DNA of 64,000 nt, taken from assembly GCA_030770545.1 (NCBI GenBank), contig CM061093.1, positions 1,054,001-1,118,000 of the forward strand, in the 5' to 3' direction. A program made the position numbers and the translations under genes. Below are positions 14,401-26,067 of this stretch, piece by piece. Every line of letters begins with the position of its first letter. The stretch's first letter is position 1. The notes under the pieces were generated by a model. That model saw nothing but the letters and a program-made list of their open reading frames with translations. It had not been told where the DNA came from and searched no databases. Origin of the DNA: Macropodus opercularis (Eukaryota; Chordata; Actinopteri; Anabantiformes; Osphronemidae).

Positions 14401-15773
14401 ATCATTCTATCTATCTACCGATAGCCACAAAAATATGTTATCTGCCTTTCAAGACACATAAAAAAGAAAATGGAAGCAACACATTAATGCTTTCTTAGAC
14501 ACAGCAATTATATTATGAACAGAATATAATTATATAAAACCAATGCTGTTTGTCAGATTAAAATTCAAAGGTGAAAGTTCAGAGTGGGATTTAAACTCGC
14601 CTTGCTACCACTAGTGTTACATGCTTAAACCACTGGACCACTGTTTTTTTTCTCCATACGTGTTTCATTCACAAAAAGTCCACTCAGCCACATAGAATTT
14701 TAGAACATGGGACAAGGATATTTATTTAACTTAATCTTAATCTTAATAAAAACCACATCTGACCACAACACAAGTCTGTCTGTCTGCAAGCAACATTCTG
14801 AACATATGAATCCCAAAAAGTGAAGTCGTCCTACATAAATTCCCATTTTAATGAGCCTTATTATTTAAATAGAGCTACGTCATGACATTAAGATCAATAG
14901 AGATGTTTTATCTCCACCCTGTTACACAGCAGTTGTGTAATTGTAGGTTACAGTATATCACATACTATATAGTTTAGTGTAATGTCTGTTACGGATAGAA
15001 ATACATATATAAATATTTGTATCTCTGTAGCATATGCTATTACTATTACTATTGTAATATATTGTATTAAAAGTCTGGTGAACTTAGAAAAACATTTAAA
15101 TTGCTTTAAATGTGCTGTGTGGATTGTTTTTCATTGTTTTAGTGGTAGGTTGGCAAACAAATTCCCCAGCATGTCTAAATGCATTCTAACACATCCCAAC
15201 ATTGGAAAATTCGGAATATTAAATATTAGAATATTAGGCTATTAGACATCATTCCAGGGCTTCTCTTGTACTTCACTACACAGTAGCAGTACTGAGAGGC
15301 TGAGATCAAGCAGTTTTGGAAACTGAGCAGAGCTGTGAATGGACGTATACGCCACCACAGTTCAGCATGCCCGTGGTGCACTTTGCTCATTACTTCCATT
15401 CTTATTAACAACAACCAGTTATATGGTACCTGTCATAAATGTTCCATCCAAAGGTTCAAACTTTTACGCTCCAGATCACTGACTCACCATATTTCAGTAA
15501 TCATCAACTTTGCTGATTTCATAAAACCTTGATCAATGCATTGTGATTTGCTGAGTGTCAGTGTGTGACTTATGCAAGTGCTGAGGCTGCTGTGAAAGTG
15601 AAGAATGATTTACAGACACCTGCTGATAGCTCAGAATGTTAAATAAATGGATTTTGTTTTTATCACAAGGTGGGAAAGCAATAGGTGTGTGTGGATTTAA
15701 TCACACACAGTTCTCCATCAGAGCGCTCAGGTGTTCACTAGAGTGTCTCCTGGGGTTGTAAAATGGAGGCTGT

Positions 15774-15815
<42 letters not shown>

Positions 15816-18001
15816 ATTTCTGTGTGTAGCAGTCCTGGTAGTGCAGCATTAGAGAGGTGTCGCATGTTACTTTATATTTAGGAAAGAAGTTTTTCACACA
15901 AGTAAAATTGTTTTATTGCAGCACTGAATGACATGGGTGTTGCAGTCTTATTGTGCGTGCGGACAGTCTGACATGGTTAAATTAATATGCAGGTTCGTCA
16001 CCTGCATTTGGGATTAGGACACTTAATACAGCATCAGGGACAGCAGGATTAGCCTCTGCTACAGAGATTCTGCATGCATTTGCAAAGGAGGTCAGCTGAA
16101 GAGGCTTTCCTGCCTCTGCATGCTCTTCACATCATGGGAGTAGTGTTAATATACAGTATGTAATGGGGGAATCACTAAATTCATGAGAAAGCTTAGATTG
16201 ATGTCGGCCATCTTTAACAGAATTGGAGACATTTTTCATGAAATGCTTCACTTGAGCATGACAAAACCATTGGTACGTAATATTTGACCTTTCATTCATG
16301 TTTTAATTGACAGCAAGTAAATATTTGCTAAGTGACATTACCCAGCATTCAGTAGTAGAAACTGTTTTGCTGGGTATGTGTGGAAGCCAATGGAAGAAAG
16401 GTTTGACATGGTAGAAATCAAAGTACATATTTACTTAGTCTGGGCTTTATAATTTCTGTTTCGTAAAAGTCATGAAGTACATTTGAATTTTGTTTTTGTT
16501 TTTGGGTTTGTTTTTTTACATATGTGTACATTCATCATAAAGTTCCATGACATTACTTTTGTTGTGATCTGATGTTGAATGAACTGATCTGAATTGAATT
16601 GGGCAGTAAAAGTAAAAAGAACAACAACTGGAAGTGGCCCAGACCAGCTGAAGTGCTCTGGAACACGTTGGACCACAGAGACGTTTGTAGTGTAAACACT
16701 GTTTGTGAGGCCAGGTGCTGCTGGCTTTCAGACATGTCTATGTTTTCAATGCCAGATGTTTACAACTAAATGTAGCAAGTAATATGACTTTTATGATTTC
16801 AACAAATAGCTACATTTTAGTATCAAATATTTTCATTTCATTATTATTATCATGGGTTTTAGTTTTTTTCATACATAATATTGATTTTTCCATGCCAACA
16901 GGACAACCGTATCTAACATTACTCAGGGAGGCTGCTGCAACATTACTGATAGATAATCTGTCTCTTAATGTCAATTCAATTCATGTTCAGACAGCCGAGC
17001 TATGAAGTGATCGATTTTTAGTGCAGGGGTTCATTGACACGCTGAGTAAAACCGACCAACAGTCTAGCAGTGAATTAAAGTAAATAGTGATCTAGTCATG
17101 TACCAGACTCATTTTAAAGGCTCTTTAAAAAATATGAAAATGCTTCCACCTATGAATTAACTCATCATGTGTGTGTGTGTAGGAGGAGAGAGGTGGGCTG
17201 CGGCCTCGTCTCTGCCACCTGAAGAAGGGACCTAATGGCTATGGCTTCAACCTGCACAGTGAGAAGACCAGACCAGGCCAGTTCATTAGAGCTGTGGATG
17301 AAGACTCTCCAGCTCAGATAGCAGGACTCAAACCACAGGACAAGATAGTCCAGGTACACAGCACACATTTGCCCAGTTGTCTGCTGTTTCCTGGTGTGTG
17401 TGTGTCTGTGTGTGTGTGTGTTGCCACCAGACTTTCTGTGGAACAGGACTCGGTCAGGGAGTTAATCCACTTACTGTGTCTGAATTACAGTCTGCAGGGC
17501 AGCTCACATGCAGGAGGGTGGAGGAGTTTGAACTGTGGGGGAGTACTGTAGCATGGTGTTCTGTACCACCTATTGACGTTCACAGCTAGCATGGGAGCTG
17601 CCCGACGATATCCCCACCTCAGCTTTTCCTCCCACAGAAATTCTTTATATATCTCCTGGAGACTTGAATAACTCTAATTCTAAGAGTATGCTTCAACACC
17701 ACACCCTGCAATAACAGTGTTACAAAACACTTACTGTGCCATCACTTGTATCATTACCCCTCTGCATTACTGTTATTGCTCTTATCTCTTACATAAGTTA
17801 CTTACTTTGTCCTCTGTGTGAATGATTAGCAATATCACAATAATCAAAGTAACTGAATCATCTTTCCTGTGATGATGTCCTAAAGTCAGTAGGACTGTTC
17901 TAAAACAGCTACAGAGGCTAGACAGACACCTGTCAGCCAGATGTTAAAATTTTTAATTGTGTCTTCTATCGTATCGTATATTGTATAGATAGATAGATAG
18001 A

Positions 18002-18054
<53 letters not shown>

Positions 18055-21000
18055 TGAACATATTTGTGTGTGTGTGTAATGTGTCATACACACAGCTAGT
18101 TGATTCTGTTCCATCCATACAAAATCCTCTGCCAGGTGAACGGTGTGTCTGTGACTGGGAAGCAGCACTCTGAGGTGGTCGCAGCCATCAAGGCCGGAGG
18201 AAATGAAACACAACTGCTGGTGGTCGATCATGACACAGACAAATTCTTCAACAGGTGCAATGTCGAGCCCACAGAGGAGCACGTCACAGGTACACAGCAC
18301 TACCCACACGTGCCTTTACTCTGTAAAATGTTAGAACTGTGCCATTAGTCATATCTTCACACCTGACTGTTTGACTGTAAACTGTGCATAAAATGAGGCT
18401 TTTATGTTTGTTTCCCTACTGTAGGACCCCTGCCTGAACCAGTAACAGAGGAGGAGGTCAGAGTCAAAGATCACACACACACACACACACACACAGTGGC
18501 TCAGAGGCAGAGCTGTCGCCCACTAATCGCAGGATCGGTAGTTCGATTCCTGGCTTTCCCATTCATGTGCCTAAGTGTCTTTGGGCAAAACACTGAACCA
18601 AGCCGCCCCTGGTGTGTCAGCCTAAGCTGAATAGTAGCTCTGCTATTGGTGTGTGAATGTGTGTGTGTTTGTATGGGTGAATGAAACATAGTGTCGTAGC
18701 ATTTTGAGTACAAGTCGGTGGAAAAGCGCTGTACAAGTGCAGCCCATTTACCATTTACACACACCCACACGCACACAAATATGAAATGGAAATGCTTATC
18801 TTATCCTCTGTGGACATGGTATCAGTGGTTCTGCATAGTGTTGTGTGAAACATCCAGGGTGTCTTCATATATCAGGAAAACACTGTGAATTCCAGAACCA
18901 CCACCTAGTGTAACTTCTGACTCTAGCCCCTCACAACGTGCACGATACAGTCATGTGAAAAAAATAGGATACCCTATGAAAGCCTGGGTATTTGGCAACC
19001 TTTTTTTAAACTATGGACATGGGTATGTATGCATGTGAGTGATGACTGTGGGAGTATGTAGGTTGGTGCGGATGCATGTTTACATGTGTCTGTTTTTATA
19101 CAGTCATGTGAAAAAATGAGGACACCCTATAAAAGCCTGGGTATTTAATCTCAGTGTTAACACATGAATGCACACACACTGCACACGTTCTAAATCATGG
19201 TGAAGGGAACCTCATGACCAGAGACCCCCACCCCAGGAATCAAAATAAAAAAGTCCCGTCCTCCGCTCTTCCCCAGGCCAGGGGCCGTGTGCCTGAGAGC
19301 ATCTGCCCAAGAAGGCCCCCAGATGGACAACCTCCAGCAAACAGCACCCCAGGCCCCCAACTACCTCCAGCCAAAAAACCACAGAACGTTTTTGCAAAAA
19401 CAACCTATAAAACAAGGCTCAGTCGAATGAAAGCACTAGTGGGGCATAGTGGTTTATCAAATGTCGTTCTTTTTGTCTACCAAGGGAAGATACAGTACAT
19501 CTATACTGCTAGTTGCTATTTATGTTCCCCCCAGTTCCAACAGCTACAACAGCAGTCAGCCCATCCTGATACCTCTTTCATCTGTTTTATTCCCTAAACC
19601 AGAAATTTCAACCATTCAATTTAATTTTATTTATTTAGCGCCAATTCACAACATCAGTTATCTCAAGGCACTTTACAAGTAAGGTTTTAAGACCTTACAC
19701 AACTAAACCCAACAAATCCCACATAGAGCAAGCTTTTAATTGTAGCGATACATTGCAGAAGAGTGTATTTCTGAAAATACATCAACACATTGACTTTCCA
19801 ACACATACTACAAAAGCTACAGTCCTGTGAAATTTAGGCAGTTGTGAAAAAATGCTGTAAACAAAGAAAGCTTTCAAAAATGGAAGTGTTACACATTTAT
19901 TTTCAAAAATGAACAAAATGCAGTGAATGAACAACAGAGAAATCTAAATCACGTCAATATTTGCTGTGACCACCCTTTGCCTTCAAACAGCAGCAGTTCT
20001 TCTAGGTCCACTTGCTCACAGTGATTGAAGGAACTGGGCTGTAGGTTGTTCAAACATCTAGAGAACTAACCACAGATCTGCTGTGGATGTAGGGTTTCTC
20101 ACATCCTTCTGTCTCTTCATGCGATCCCAGACACACTCCATGATGTTGAGATCAGGGCTCTGTGGGGGCCAAGCATCACTTACAGTACTTACAGTACTGA
20201 CGTAGTAACCAAATACCGACTTGATTTAGATTTTTCTTTTGTTCACCTTAAACTTCTGCACAGTACATTACTTTCCTTCTTATCCTTCTTGCCAACTTAT
20301 GCCAAACTTAGTCTCAGTCAACTGGGATGTGCCGCCTGTATAGAAATACAGTTGTAATATTTATGTTGTATTGCTCCTGCTAATATGTTACACAAGCTGT
20401 GAGAGATAAGCAACACTTGAAAGGAACTGAACTACATTCACCCTAGAGTAGTGATCCCCAACCTGTGCCGTGGCACATAAGTGTGGCGTGGAACATTGTC
20501 CAATTTCACCTGATTGGTGAGCAGTGTGTATAGCAGGCAGAAAAATGAAACGCTCTTCTACAGAGGACAGGTGAACGTTCCACTGCCATCAGCTGTGAAA
20601 CACATCGCACGAAATATGCTTCGAGTGAGACAGCGCAGGTAATAGATAAACATTTGAAAACAAAAAGTCCTCGATCTGACAAAGATCCTGGCCCTATCAT
20701 GATTAGTGGTCAGAACAAAGCACAGAAGGTGAAATGAAAGTTTTCTTGCCTTTGGATTGACTTTTACTGGAGAACCAACTGAGCCAACCCAAACTCATTT
20801 TGTTCAAATGCGTGAACAAATGCAACAGGCAGTGTTACTAAAAAGAGACATTGATGCTGCCTGCCTGCACAATGATCACAAGAGATGCTCAACCCTATCG
20901 CCATTAGAGACATAGCCCAGGTCCGTCAAATAAACTGAAACTACATTTTCATTAGCTATATTTTTTGTGGCAGTTTCTTTTGGTGGTGTGTCGTGTGATT

Positions 21001-21837
21001 TTTAAGTAAAATATGTGCCATGACTCAAAAAGGTTGGGAAACGCTGCCCTAGAGTCATAGAAATACAGGACTCTGCATAACAGGGAGCCTTTAGTCCATT
21101 TATAGACACGATTCAATCTGTTGGCAGCGAAGTAGGAATAAAGATTAGGTCATTTAAAGCCACCACAACCAGTAGAATTTTAACAGTTTTTAAGCTGATT
21201 TGCAATCTTTTGTTTTTCTATAAAAATGTGAAGTCCAATACCTAAAACCATAGCTAAGATGTCTGGGTTGGGATCACTGAGAACAAATACATGTAGTTGG
21301 ATTTAGGCAGGACCATCATTTTTATGCAGCTAATGGTTTAATGAATAGGTTGGGCTTTAACTGTGGCATTTGCAGAACTGTAAAGTATTTGTATTCAATA
21401 CTATTAGAATATGGGTGGCCTGGCGGTGGAGGTCCGATGTGTCTGCACAAAAAAAATTAACATAATTTAGATTTAAATTTTTGAAGCAAGTTTGACTCGC
21501 TTTGACTCTGCATCTCATTCACGCATTTGTGCACACAATCACACACAGATGCCACAGCTGAATTGCAGCTAAAGCTGACACACACGGGGCCAATAGCCTG
21601 GTTTAGGGAATAAAACAGAGCATTAGCGTCAGGGCAATGAGAGCATACTGCCATTGTAACACAGCCTTTACAGTAAATGTGTCATGTCCTGAGAACCGTG
21701 CACATTGTCAGGTTGTATTGTTACAGTATACTCTATAAGGTATTATTTGGTGTCTGTTCATAAACTGAACTGAAGGGAAATTAGTTTGTGTGACGCACAA
21801 CAGAAGCAATTTATCGTAAACACCCCATCCCCCGCTC

Positions 21838-21885
<48 letters not shown>

Positions 21886-24273
21886 AAAAGTGGACTGGAC
21901 CCTGACATTGTGGCTTACCCTTCACCGTGGCTTAACCCCCTCCCCGTGCACAAGCTCTTCTGTGTCCAGAGAATGATGGGATTGAATGTCGAGTTGAGGA
22001 TTAAGCTAATGAGACAACTAATAAGTGCAGGTCAGATACTTACATTCACCAGCAATTATATTAGATGTGGACAGGCAACCTTTGACCCTAAATATAGGTG
22101 CATTGCAATATTTAGAATATCATCAAAAAAAATTCCATTCCAAAATGAAAACTCATAATATACATTTATTGCACACACAGTTATATATCAACATTTCATT
22201 TAGTCCAGGCATTTCATTGCATTTGATGATGATGGTTACGACTTTACGAAAATTAAATACTAGAAATATGTTCAGTGTTGTCGACTCATGGTGTCACACT
22301 CTGATCAGCTAAATGACTCAATACACATGCAAAGGCTTTCCTGAGCCTTTAAATGGTCTGTGTCCAGTAGGAGACACAGTCATGGGCAAGACTGCTGCTT
22401 GACAGCAGTCCAGAAGACACTGACACCCTCCACAATGACGGGAAGCCTCAAACGGTCTTTGGTAACTGATGTCGTATCCAAGCATATTCATGGAAAGTTG
22501 AGTGGAAGGAAAAAGTGTGGCAGAAAAAGGTACAAGAGCAACAGGGCCGACTGCAGCCTTGACAGGATTCTTATGTCCATTCAGTAATGTGGGGGAAAAT
22601 TAACTGGAGTCAGAGCTTCAAGAGACACCACACAGACAATTCCAGGAGATGGGCTACAACTGTCACGTTCCTTGTGTCAAGACACTCTTGAACCAGAGAC
22701 CACATCAGGCGCATCTTAGCTGGGCTAAGGAGGAAGACTGGACTGTTGCTCAGTGGTTCAAAGTCCTCTTTTAAGATCAAAGTAAGATTATCGCTTCATT
22801 TGGAAATCAAGGCCTGGAGACTGGAGGAAGAGTGAAGAGACACAGAATCCAAGGTGTTTGAAGTCCATTGTGAAATTACCACAGTGATGATTTGGGAGCT
22901 TTTCCATCTGGTCCGCTGTTTTTTATCGAGTCCACAGTCAGTGCAGCCATCTACCCAGAGATTCTAGAGCATCTCAAGCTTCCCTCTGGTGACAGGCTTC
23001 ATGGACATGCTCATTTCATCTTCTCTGTGGGAAGATGAGACACGACATCCAAGAATGCAGACAAGCTGAAGGCCACTATCAAACTATCAAAAAGAGCCCA
23101 GATCAAGTACTAAATGCATGTACTGTACATGGGCCAACAATCCTGTATTGACAGTAATACGTTTTTGATTATGTTCTAATTGACTGACATGTATCTGTGT
23201 CTGTGCGTTCTATCTGTTGTATGTAAAGAAACTGATTTACTGACAGTTTGAGGTTTCTGAGATGAGTTTATGCTGTTCACTAGTACAGAGATAGATAGCA
23301 GCTCAGCTCAGGACAGGGCCAAATTATTTAAACACTGCTGGACACATGGAGTCAAGCTCAGAGGGTTCATTTATCGAAGCTGCATCAGAGAGCTGGGCGA
23401 AGTTTGGGCACAGAAAATGTTTGTATCATGTGAATGAGGAGGGAGGCTGCAGGCTGCTGACCCCTGCTGGACAACTCCTGAACATTCACCCACGCTTTCA
23501 CCCAACCTCCAGTTTCACACGTTCCCATTGTGTGTGTTCTGCAGGCTACAGCAGAGAGGAAAGCTAAGGTGTCAGTGAGCTCGTCATCCTCCAGTGCCTC
23601 TTCCAGCAGCTCTCCGCCAGCAGAGACAAGCAGCTCCCCAGCTCCAGAGGTAAGGTCACATCCTGGTAGTACTTGAAACCTTTTTTTCTCTTTGACAGAA
23701 GTATTAAAAAAAAAAAAAGATCATTGCTTCATTAAAAAATAAATCAGATCTGCTGTGAACAAACCAAAAACGTGCTTGTAGGTTGTTAATTCTATAGTAC
23801 ACTTTCTACTATGCATTCATTTTGTAAATAAACATTAGGATTTGCAAAGTTACAAGTAACATAACACATTGTGATGTCTATATACTATATAAATGTTTAG
23901 GAAGAAACATACAACTTGTGTATTAAAATGAGTAACAAGTTTAATTTGTCAGTAAGTTTAATTTCTTATCATAACAATGACGTGGATTTACCACAGGCCC
24001 TGTAGCATCCAAAAGCACATCCATCCTGCATTTGTGCAACCTGAACAAATGGAAGAATGTTTTATAGAATTTGGTGGCAGCGTCACAGATTGTGTGTATG
24101 TGTGTGTCTGTGTTTAGATTGAGAGGGCCTCTGGGCTGGCCCCAGCTGCTGACAATCTGAATCTACAGATGTCGCTGGCCCAGGCCAAAGAAAGAGCCCA
24201 CCAGAAACGAGCCGCTAAGAAAGCCCCGACCATGGACTGGAGCAAGAGGAACGAACTGTTCAGTAACTTATAA
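8432..24273 (+). CDS. nherf1 (slc9a3r1): NHERF1 / EBP50 PDZ scaffold protein (complete, 6 coding exons)
   Basis: NHERF1 links membrane transporters and receptors to ezrin/radixin/moesin at the apical cortex. Coding exons are 8432-8890, 17183-17353, 18136-18289, 18425-18456, 23545-23649 and 24118-24273; frames close to 358 aa, the same length as human NHERF1. PDZ1 is about residues 8-90 with the carboxylate loop GYGFHLHG. PDZ2 is about residues 160-240 with GYGFNLHS, split over exons 2 and 3. A serine-rich linker follows. The C-terminal ezrin-binding tail ends MDWSKRNELFSNL, which also forms a terminal PDZ ligand (FSNL). NHERF2 is the main alternative, but the tail and the rab37 neighbour favour NHERF1. 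The start ATG is the first in the CpG-rich 5' region and directly precedes PDZ1. Exon 4 is only 32 nt. Confidence 0.95.
11041..11162 (+). mobile_element. SINE 3' fragment
   Basis: The order ccctaagttgcccctggtgt, then gtgaatggttgaatgaga, then the tail accatttaccattta matches the body and 3' end of the fuller SINE at 18496-18758. The tRNA-like head is missing. Confidence 0.6.
14561..14650 (-). mobile_element. tRNA-derived repeat or tRNA pseudogene
   Basis: Read on the minus strand, the sequence has an A-box-like tggtccagtggtttaagc and a B-box-like gagtttaaatccc about 35 bases later, spacing typical of a tRNA promoter. It does not fold obviously into a complete tRNA, so a tRNA-derived SINE head is more likely than a functional tRNA. 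Confidence 0.35.
15777..15813. repeat. (CA)n microsatellite
   Basis: Perfect CA dinucleotide run of about 37 bp in nherf1 intron 1. Confidence 0.95.
17985..18048. repeat. Compound (GATA)n(CT)n(AT)n microsatellite
   Basis: Three adjoining simple repeats, GATA then CT then AT, lie about 90 bp upstream of nherf1 exon 3. Confidence 0.9.
18496..18758 (+). mobile_element. tRNA-derived SINE
   Basis: The head carries an A box (tggctcagaggcagagc from 18497) and a B box (ggtagttcgattcc, 18537-18550). The body includes the piece aagtgtctttgggcaaaaca and the tail ends in accatttaccattta-like sequence after gaaaagcgctgtacaagt. This is the fullest of several copies here and belongs to a SINE type common in percomorph fish. 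It lies in nherf1 intron 4, immediately after a (CA)n run (18472-18494). Confidence 0.75.
18945..19150 (+). repeat. Two direct copies of a Tc1/mariner-type terminal sequence
   Basis: A motif of about 50 bp starting atacagtcatgtgaaaaa and ending agcctgggtattt occurs at about 18947-18995 and again at about 19100-19148 in the same orientation. The sequence resembles the terminal repeat of a fish Tc1/mariner family, but no transposase lies between the copies. Confidence 0.55.
19200..19440 (+). other. GC-rich block, unrecognised
   Basis: A GC-rich, proline-codon-rich stretch stands out from its AT-rich surroundings inside nherf1 intron 4. One frame from 19154 is open for 147 codons, but it has no recognisable domain and lacks splice sites fitting nherf1. 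It may be part of an unrecognised mobile element. Confidence 0.3.
19613..19747 (-). mobile_element. L2-type LINE 3' end (reverse)
   Basis: On the minus strand it reads agcttgctctatgtggga, then cttgtaaagtgccttgagat, then a TTGAA-type end, matching the 3' end of the LINE at 57743-59575. Confidence 0.75.
19829..20180 (-). mobile_element. Tc1-like transposase C-terminal fragment
   Basis: Minus-strand translation near 20178-20090 gives WPPQSPDLNIMECVWDRM, the conserved region around the last catalytic acidic residue of Tc1-type DDE transposases, followed by PTSTADLW. The rest of the gene is absent or decayed, so this is a truncated remnant. Confidence 0.7.
20449..21046. mobile_element. Non-autonomous hAT element with 8-bp target duplication
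   Basis: A 598-bp element is flanked by identical ccctagag octamers at 20441-20448 and 21047-21054. Its ends are imperfect inverted repeats: tagtgatccccaacc on the left; the right end reverse-complements to cagcgtttcccaacc. An 8-bp duplication and a CCCAACC-type terminus are hAT hallmarks. Inside is a short broken coding trace (starting MKRSSTEDR near 20545) but no intact transposase. Confidence 0.85.
21500..21612 (-). mobile_element. Degenerate SINE fragment (reverse)
   Basis: The order ctcattcacgcatttgtgca, then ggctttaactg-type middle, then gctgacacacacggggc matches the reverse complement of the SINE at 43675-43855. It is diverged and lacks both ends. Confidence 0.45.
21842..21883. repeat. 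(CA)n microsatellite
   Basis: Near-perfect CA run of about 42 bp in nherf1 intron 4. Confidence 0.95.
22095..23116 (+). mobile_element. Decayed Tc1-like transposon
   Basis: Pieces of a Tc1-type transposase appear in order. KLSGRKKCGRKRYKS lies near 22496-22540 and belongs to the DNA-binding half. VHSQCSHLPRDSRASQ lies near 22932-22980, in a shifted frame. An AATGCAGACAAGCTGAAGGC stretch lies near 23055, followed by a transposase-end-like GATCAAGTACTAAATGCA. Frameshifts, stops and internal deletions are numerous. The left end near 22095 (gtgcattgcaatatttagaa) is terminal-repeat-like. It is not functional. Confidence 0.65.
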
Positions 24274-24827
24274 ACCCAATGGCCATCATCAACATCAGCA
24301 TCACTTCTCTCTTAAAACTCGTCTGTGTTATTTTCTGCCGAAGGATCCAGACAGATAATCAGCCTCTGGATCTGGGTTTTAGCTGAACACATCTTCAAAA
24401 AGAAGATCTGAACCACCCATGCTTAACAGTATTATTTAAAGATTTTATTTCTTTTAATTTAGCAGTTCTGCCACTTTTAAAATGTCAATGTTGCAGGAAT
24501 TAATGGTAATCTATTAAGCAGAATGTTTAGAGAAGGATGTGCAGTGTCTCATTTGAAAAGAACTATGTAAGGAACTGAATTACGGGATACAGGGAAAACA
24601 TTACTGATTTTGAATCTCCAGTTTCAATAGATGTCAGATGAAGCTTCTAGCCTCCTCTAGAAATGAAATATATGTATCTGTGAATGAAAAATTTTGCAAA
24701 CACAGCCTTTTTATAATCAGCATGTATAGGGACTGTTTTTAGACTAAAGTGGTAGCCATGGAAACAACCCTCATCCAATCCAAGGTTTCTGTCATCATGC
24801 AGCGCTTGTTAGATTTGTACATACATG

Positions 24828-24833
24828 AATAAA
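24828..24833 (+). terminator. nherf1 poly(A) signal
   Basis: A canonical AATAAA lies 555 bp after the nherf1 stop codon, with no earlier canonical hexamer noticed in between. It is the likely main cleavage signal. Confidence 0.6.
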
Positions 24834-26067
24834 TGTTTTATGAGAAAATGATGATAATGATTTTGCTCAGTTATCTCCCATCTAAAGCTACATCACTTGG
24901 CCTATGCATCATGGACAGACTTGATTAAATGATCAAATGACTTTAATATGAAATAGTTCACTTATAAGGATAAGAAATTATCATCAGACTCTTGTTTCAC
25001 AGAGTAGCGACAAACACAAAATATCCTCAGTACAAGTTGTTCTTTTAATGACTGGAAATTGTTAATAAAAGTAACAGACGTCAAATAGAAAACACCTAAA
25101 AATAAACAAGACAAATATAATCACAAAATGGGGGGAAAAAATCAAGCATTGCAAATCAAATATGGCAGTAAGTATGTGTTGTACTGCCTGTATTGAGTAA
25201 AGACTTCCCACCTTCTGCCACATATTTATTTAGAATTACGGTAACTTGACTGCACGTCTTTGGACTGTGGAAGAGTACCTGGAAAGAACCTACACAGACA
25301 CACAGAGAAGCAGCTGGTTGGACTCAACAAGCAACATCTAGCTCCCTGACTGACGCACTGCTACACAGTGAAGTCAAAGTGTAACTAATCAAATATTTGA
25401 TTAAATATAAGATTGGCAAATAAAAGTAGACTTTTTAAATAATTTGAATGAACCTTTTGGCACACCTAAGACTCAAGATGCTGAGTTGCTACAGTATATG
25501 AGATAGAAGCCCTCCCTGGAGAACACTTTGGTAACGTATACAGACAAAGCTAATGTGCATATGAAATATGCCGCTTTTACTTTAATAATCAATATTTTTC
25601 TTATTAAACAAATAGCAGCTAAACCTATATACAAGACACACAATAATGACAACATGGATTTGTTAAAAAAACATATAAAACAATAAATATCAAACTACTC
25701 ACATACACGTGTCTGAAACCGCAGACATTTGGATCAATACATTTTCAGGTAACATAGAGAACCCGTCCCCTAGTTTCTTTTAATGTTAGTATGCTGATCA
25801 CACCCACAGACACGTACATGGTAAATACTTATGTACCTGACGTAGCTGCATACACTGCTCCTCGTGCACACACACATTCACACACAGTGTCAACCTGACA
25901 GCCCAAGGGTTAACTTGGGCTTCAGTGTTTTGCCCTTCGGCACCTGGCCGGGGGAGCCAGGAATCAAACTACCGCTCCTACAGTACGATTAGTGAGTGAC
26001 CGCACTGCCCCTTAAGCCACTTCGCAAAAGGTGCAAAAGTCTAAATTTTCTGTCCAGCTCTGAGGAA
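24834..26067. other. Convergent intergenic region, nherf1 to caskin2
   Basis: Contains the caskin2 3' UTR on the minus strand; tttatt at 25225-25230 is a candidate reverse AATAAA. A tRNA-type repeat piece on the minus strand (about 25250-25320, agtacctggaaagaacctac) and a SINE (25868-26024) lie here. No other gene was seen. Confidence 0.5.
25868..26024 (-). mobile_element. SINE (reverse)
   Basis: On the minus strand the B-box-like element reads ggtagtttgattcctggc and is followed by a gggcaaaacactgaag-like body and a tgtgtgaatgtgtg stretch, as in the SINE at 18496. It lies just beyond the caskin2 stop codon and may be part of its 3' UTR. Confidence 0.65.

Larger units (their letters stand above)
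8891..17182 (+). other. nherf1 intron 1 (8.3 kb)
   Basis: A long first intron between a consensus donor (gtacag) and a GT-rich acceptor (gtgtgtgtgtag). It holds a SINE 3' end near 11.1 kb, a tRNA-like repeat near 14.6 kb and a CA microsatellite near 15.8 kb. No coding exon was recognised; short open frames here lack splice support and known domains. Confidence 0.7.

Noticed and set aside
14561..14650. Functional tRNA gene on the minus strand
   Set aside because: Box-like motifs are present but I cannot build a convincing cloverleaf; a tRNA-derived repeat is more likely.
19154..19597. Proline-rich 147-codon frame in nherf1 intron 4
   Set aside because: Not in nherf1 of other vertebrates as far as I know, lacks exon boundaries, and lies among transposon pieces.
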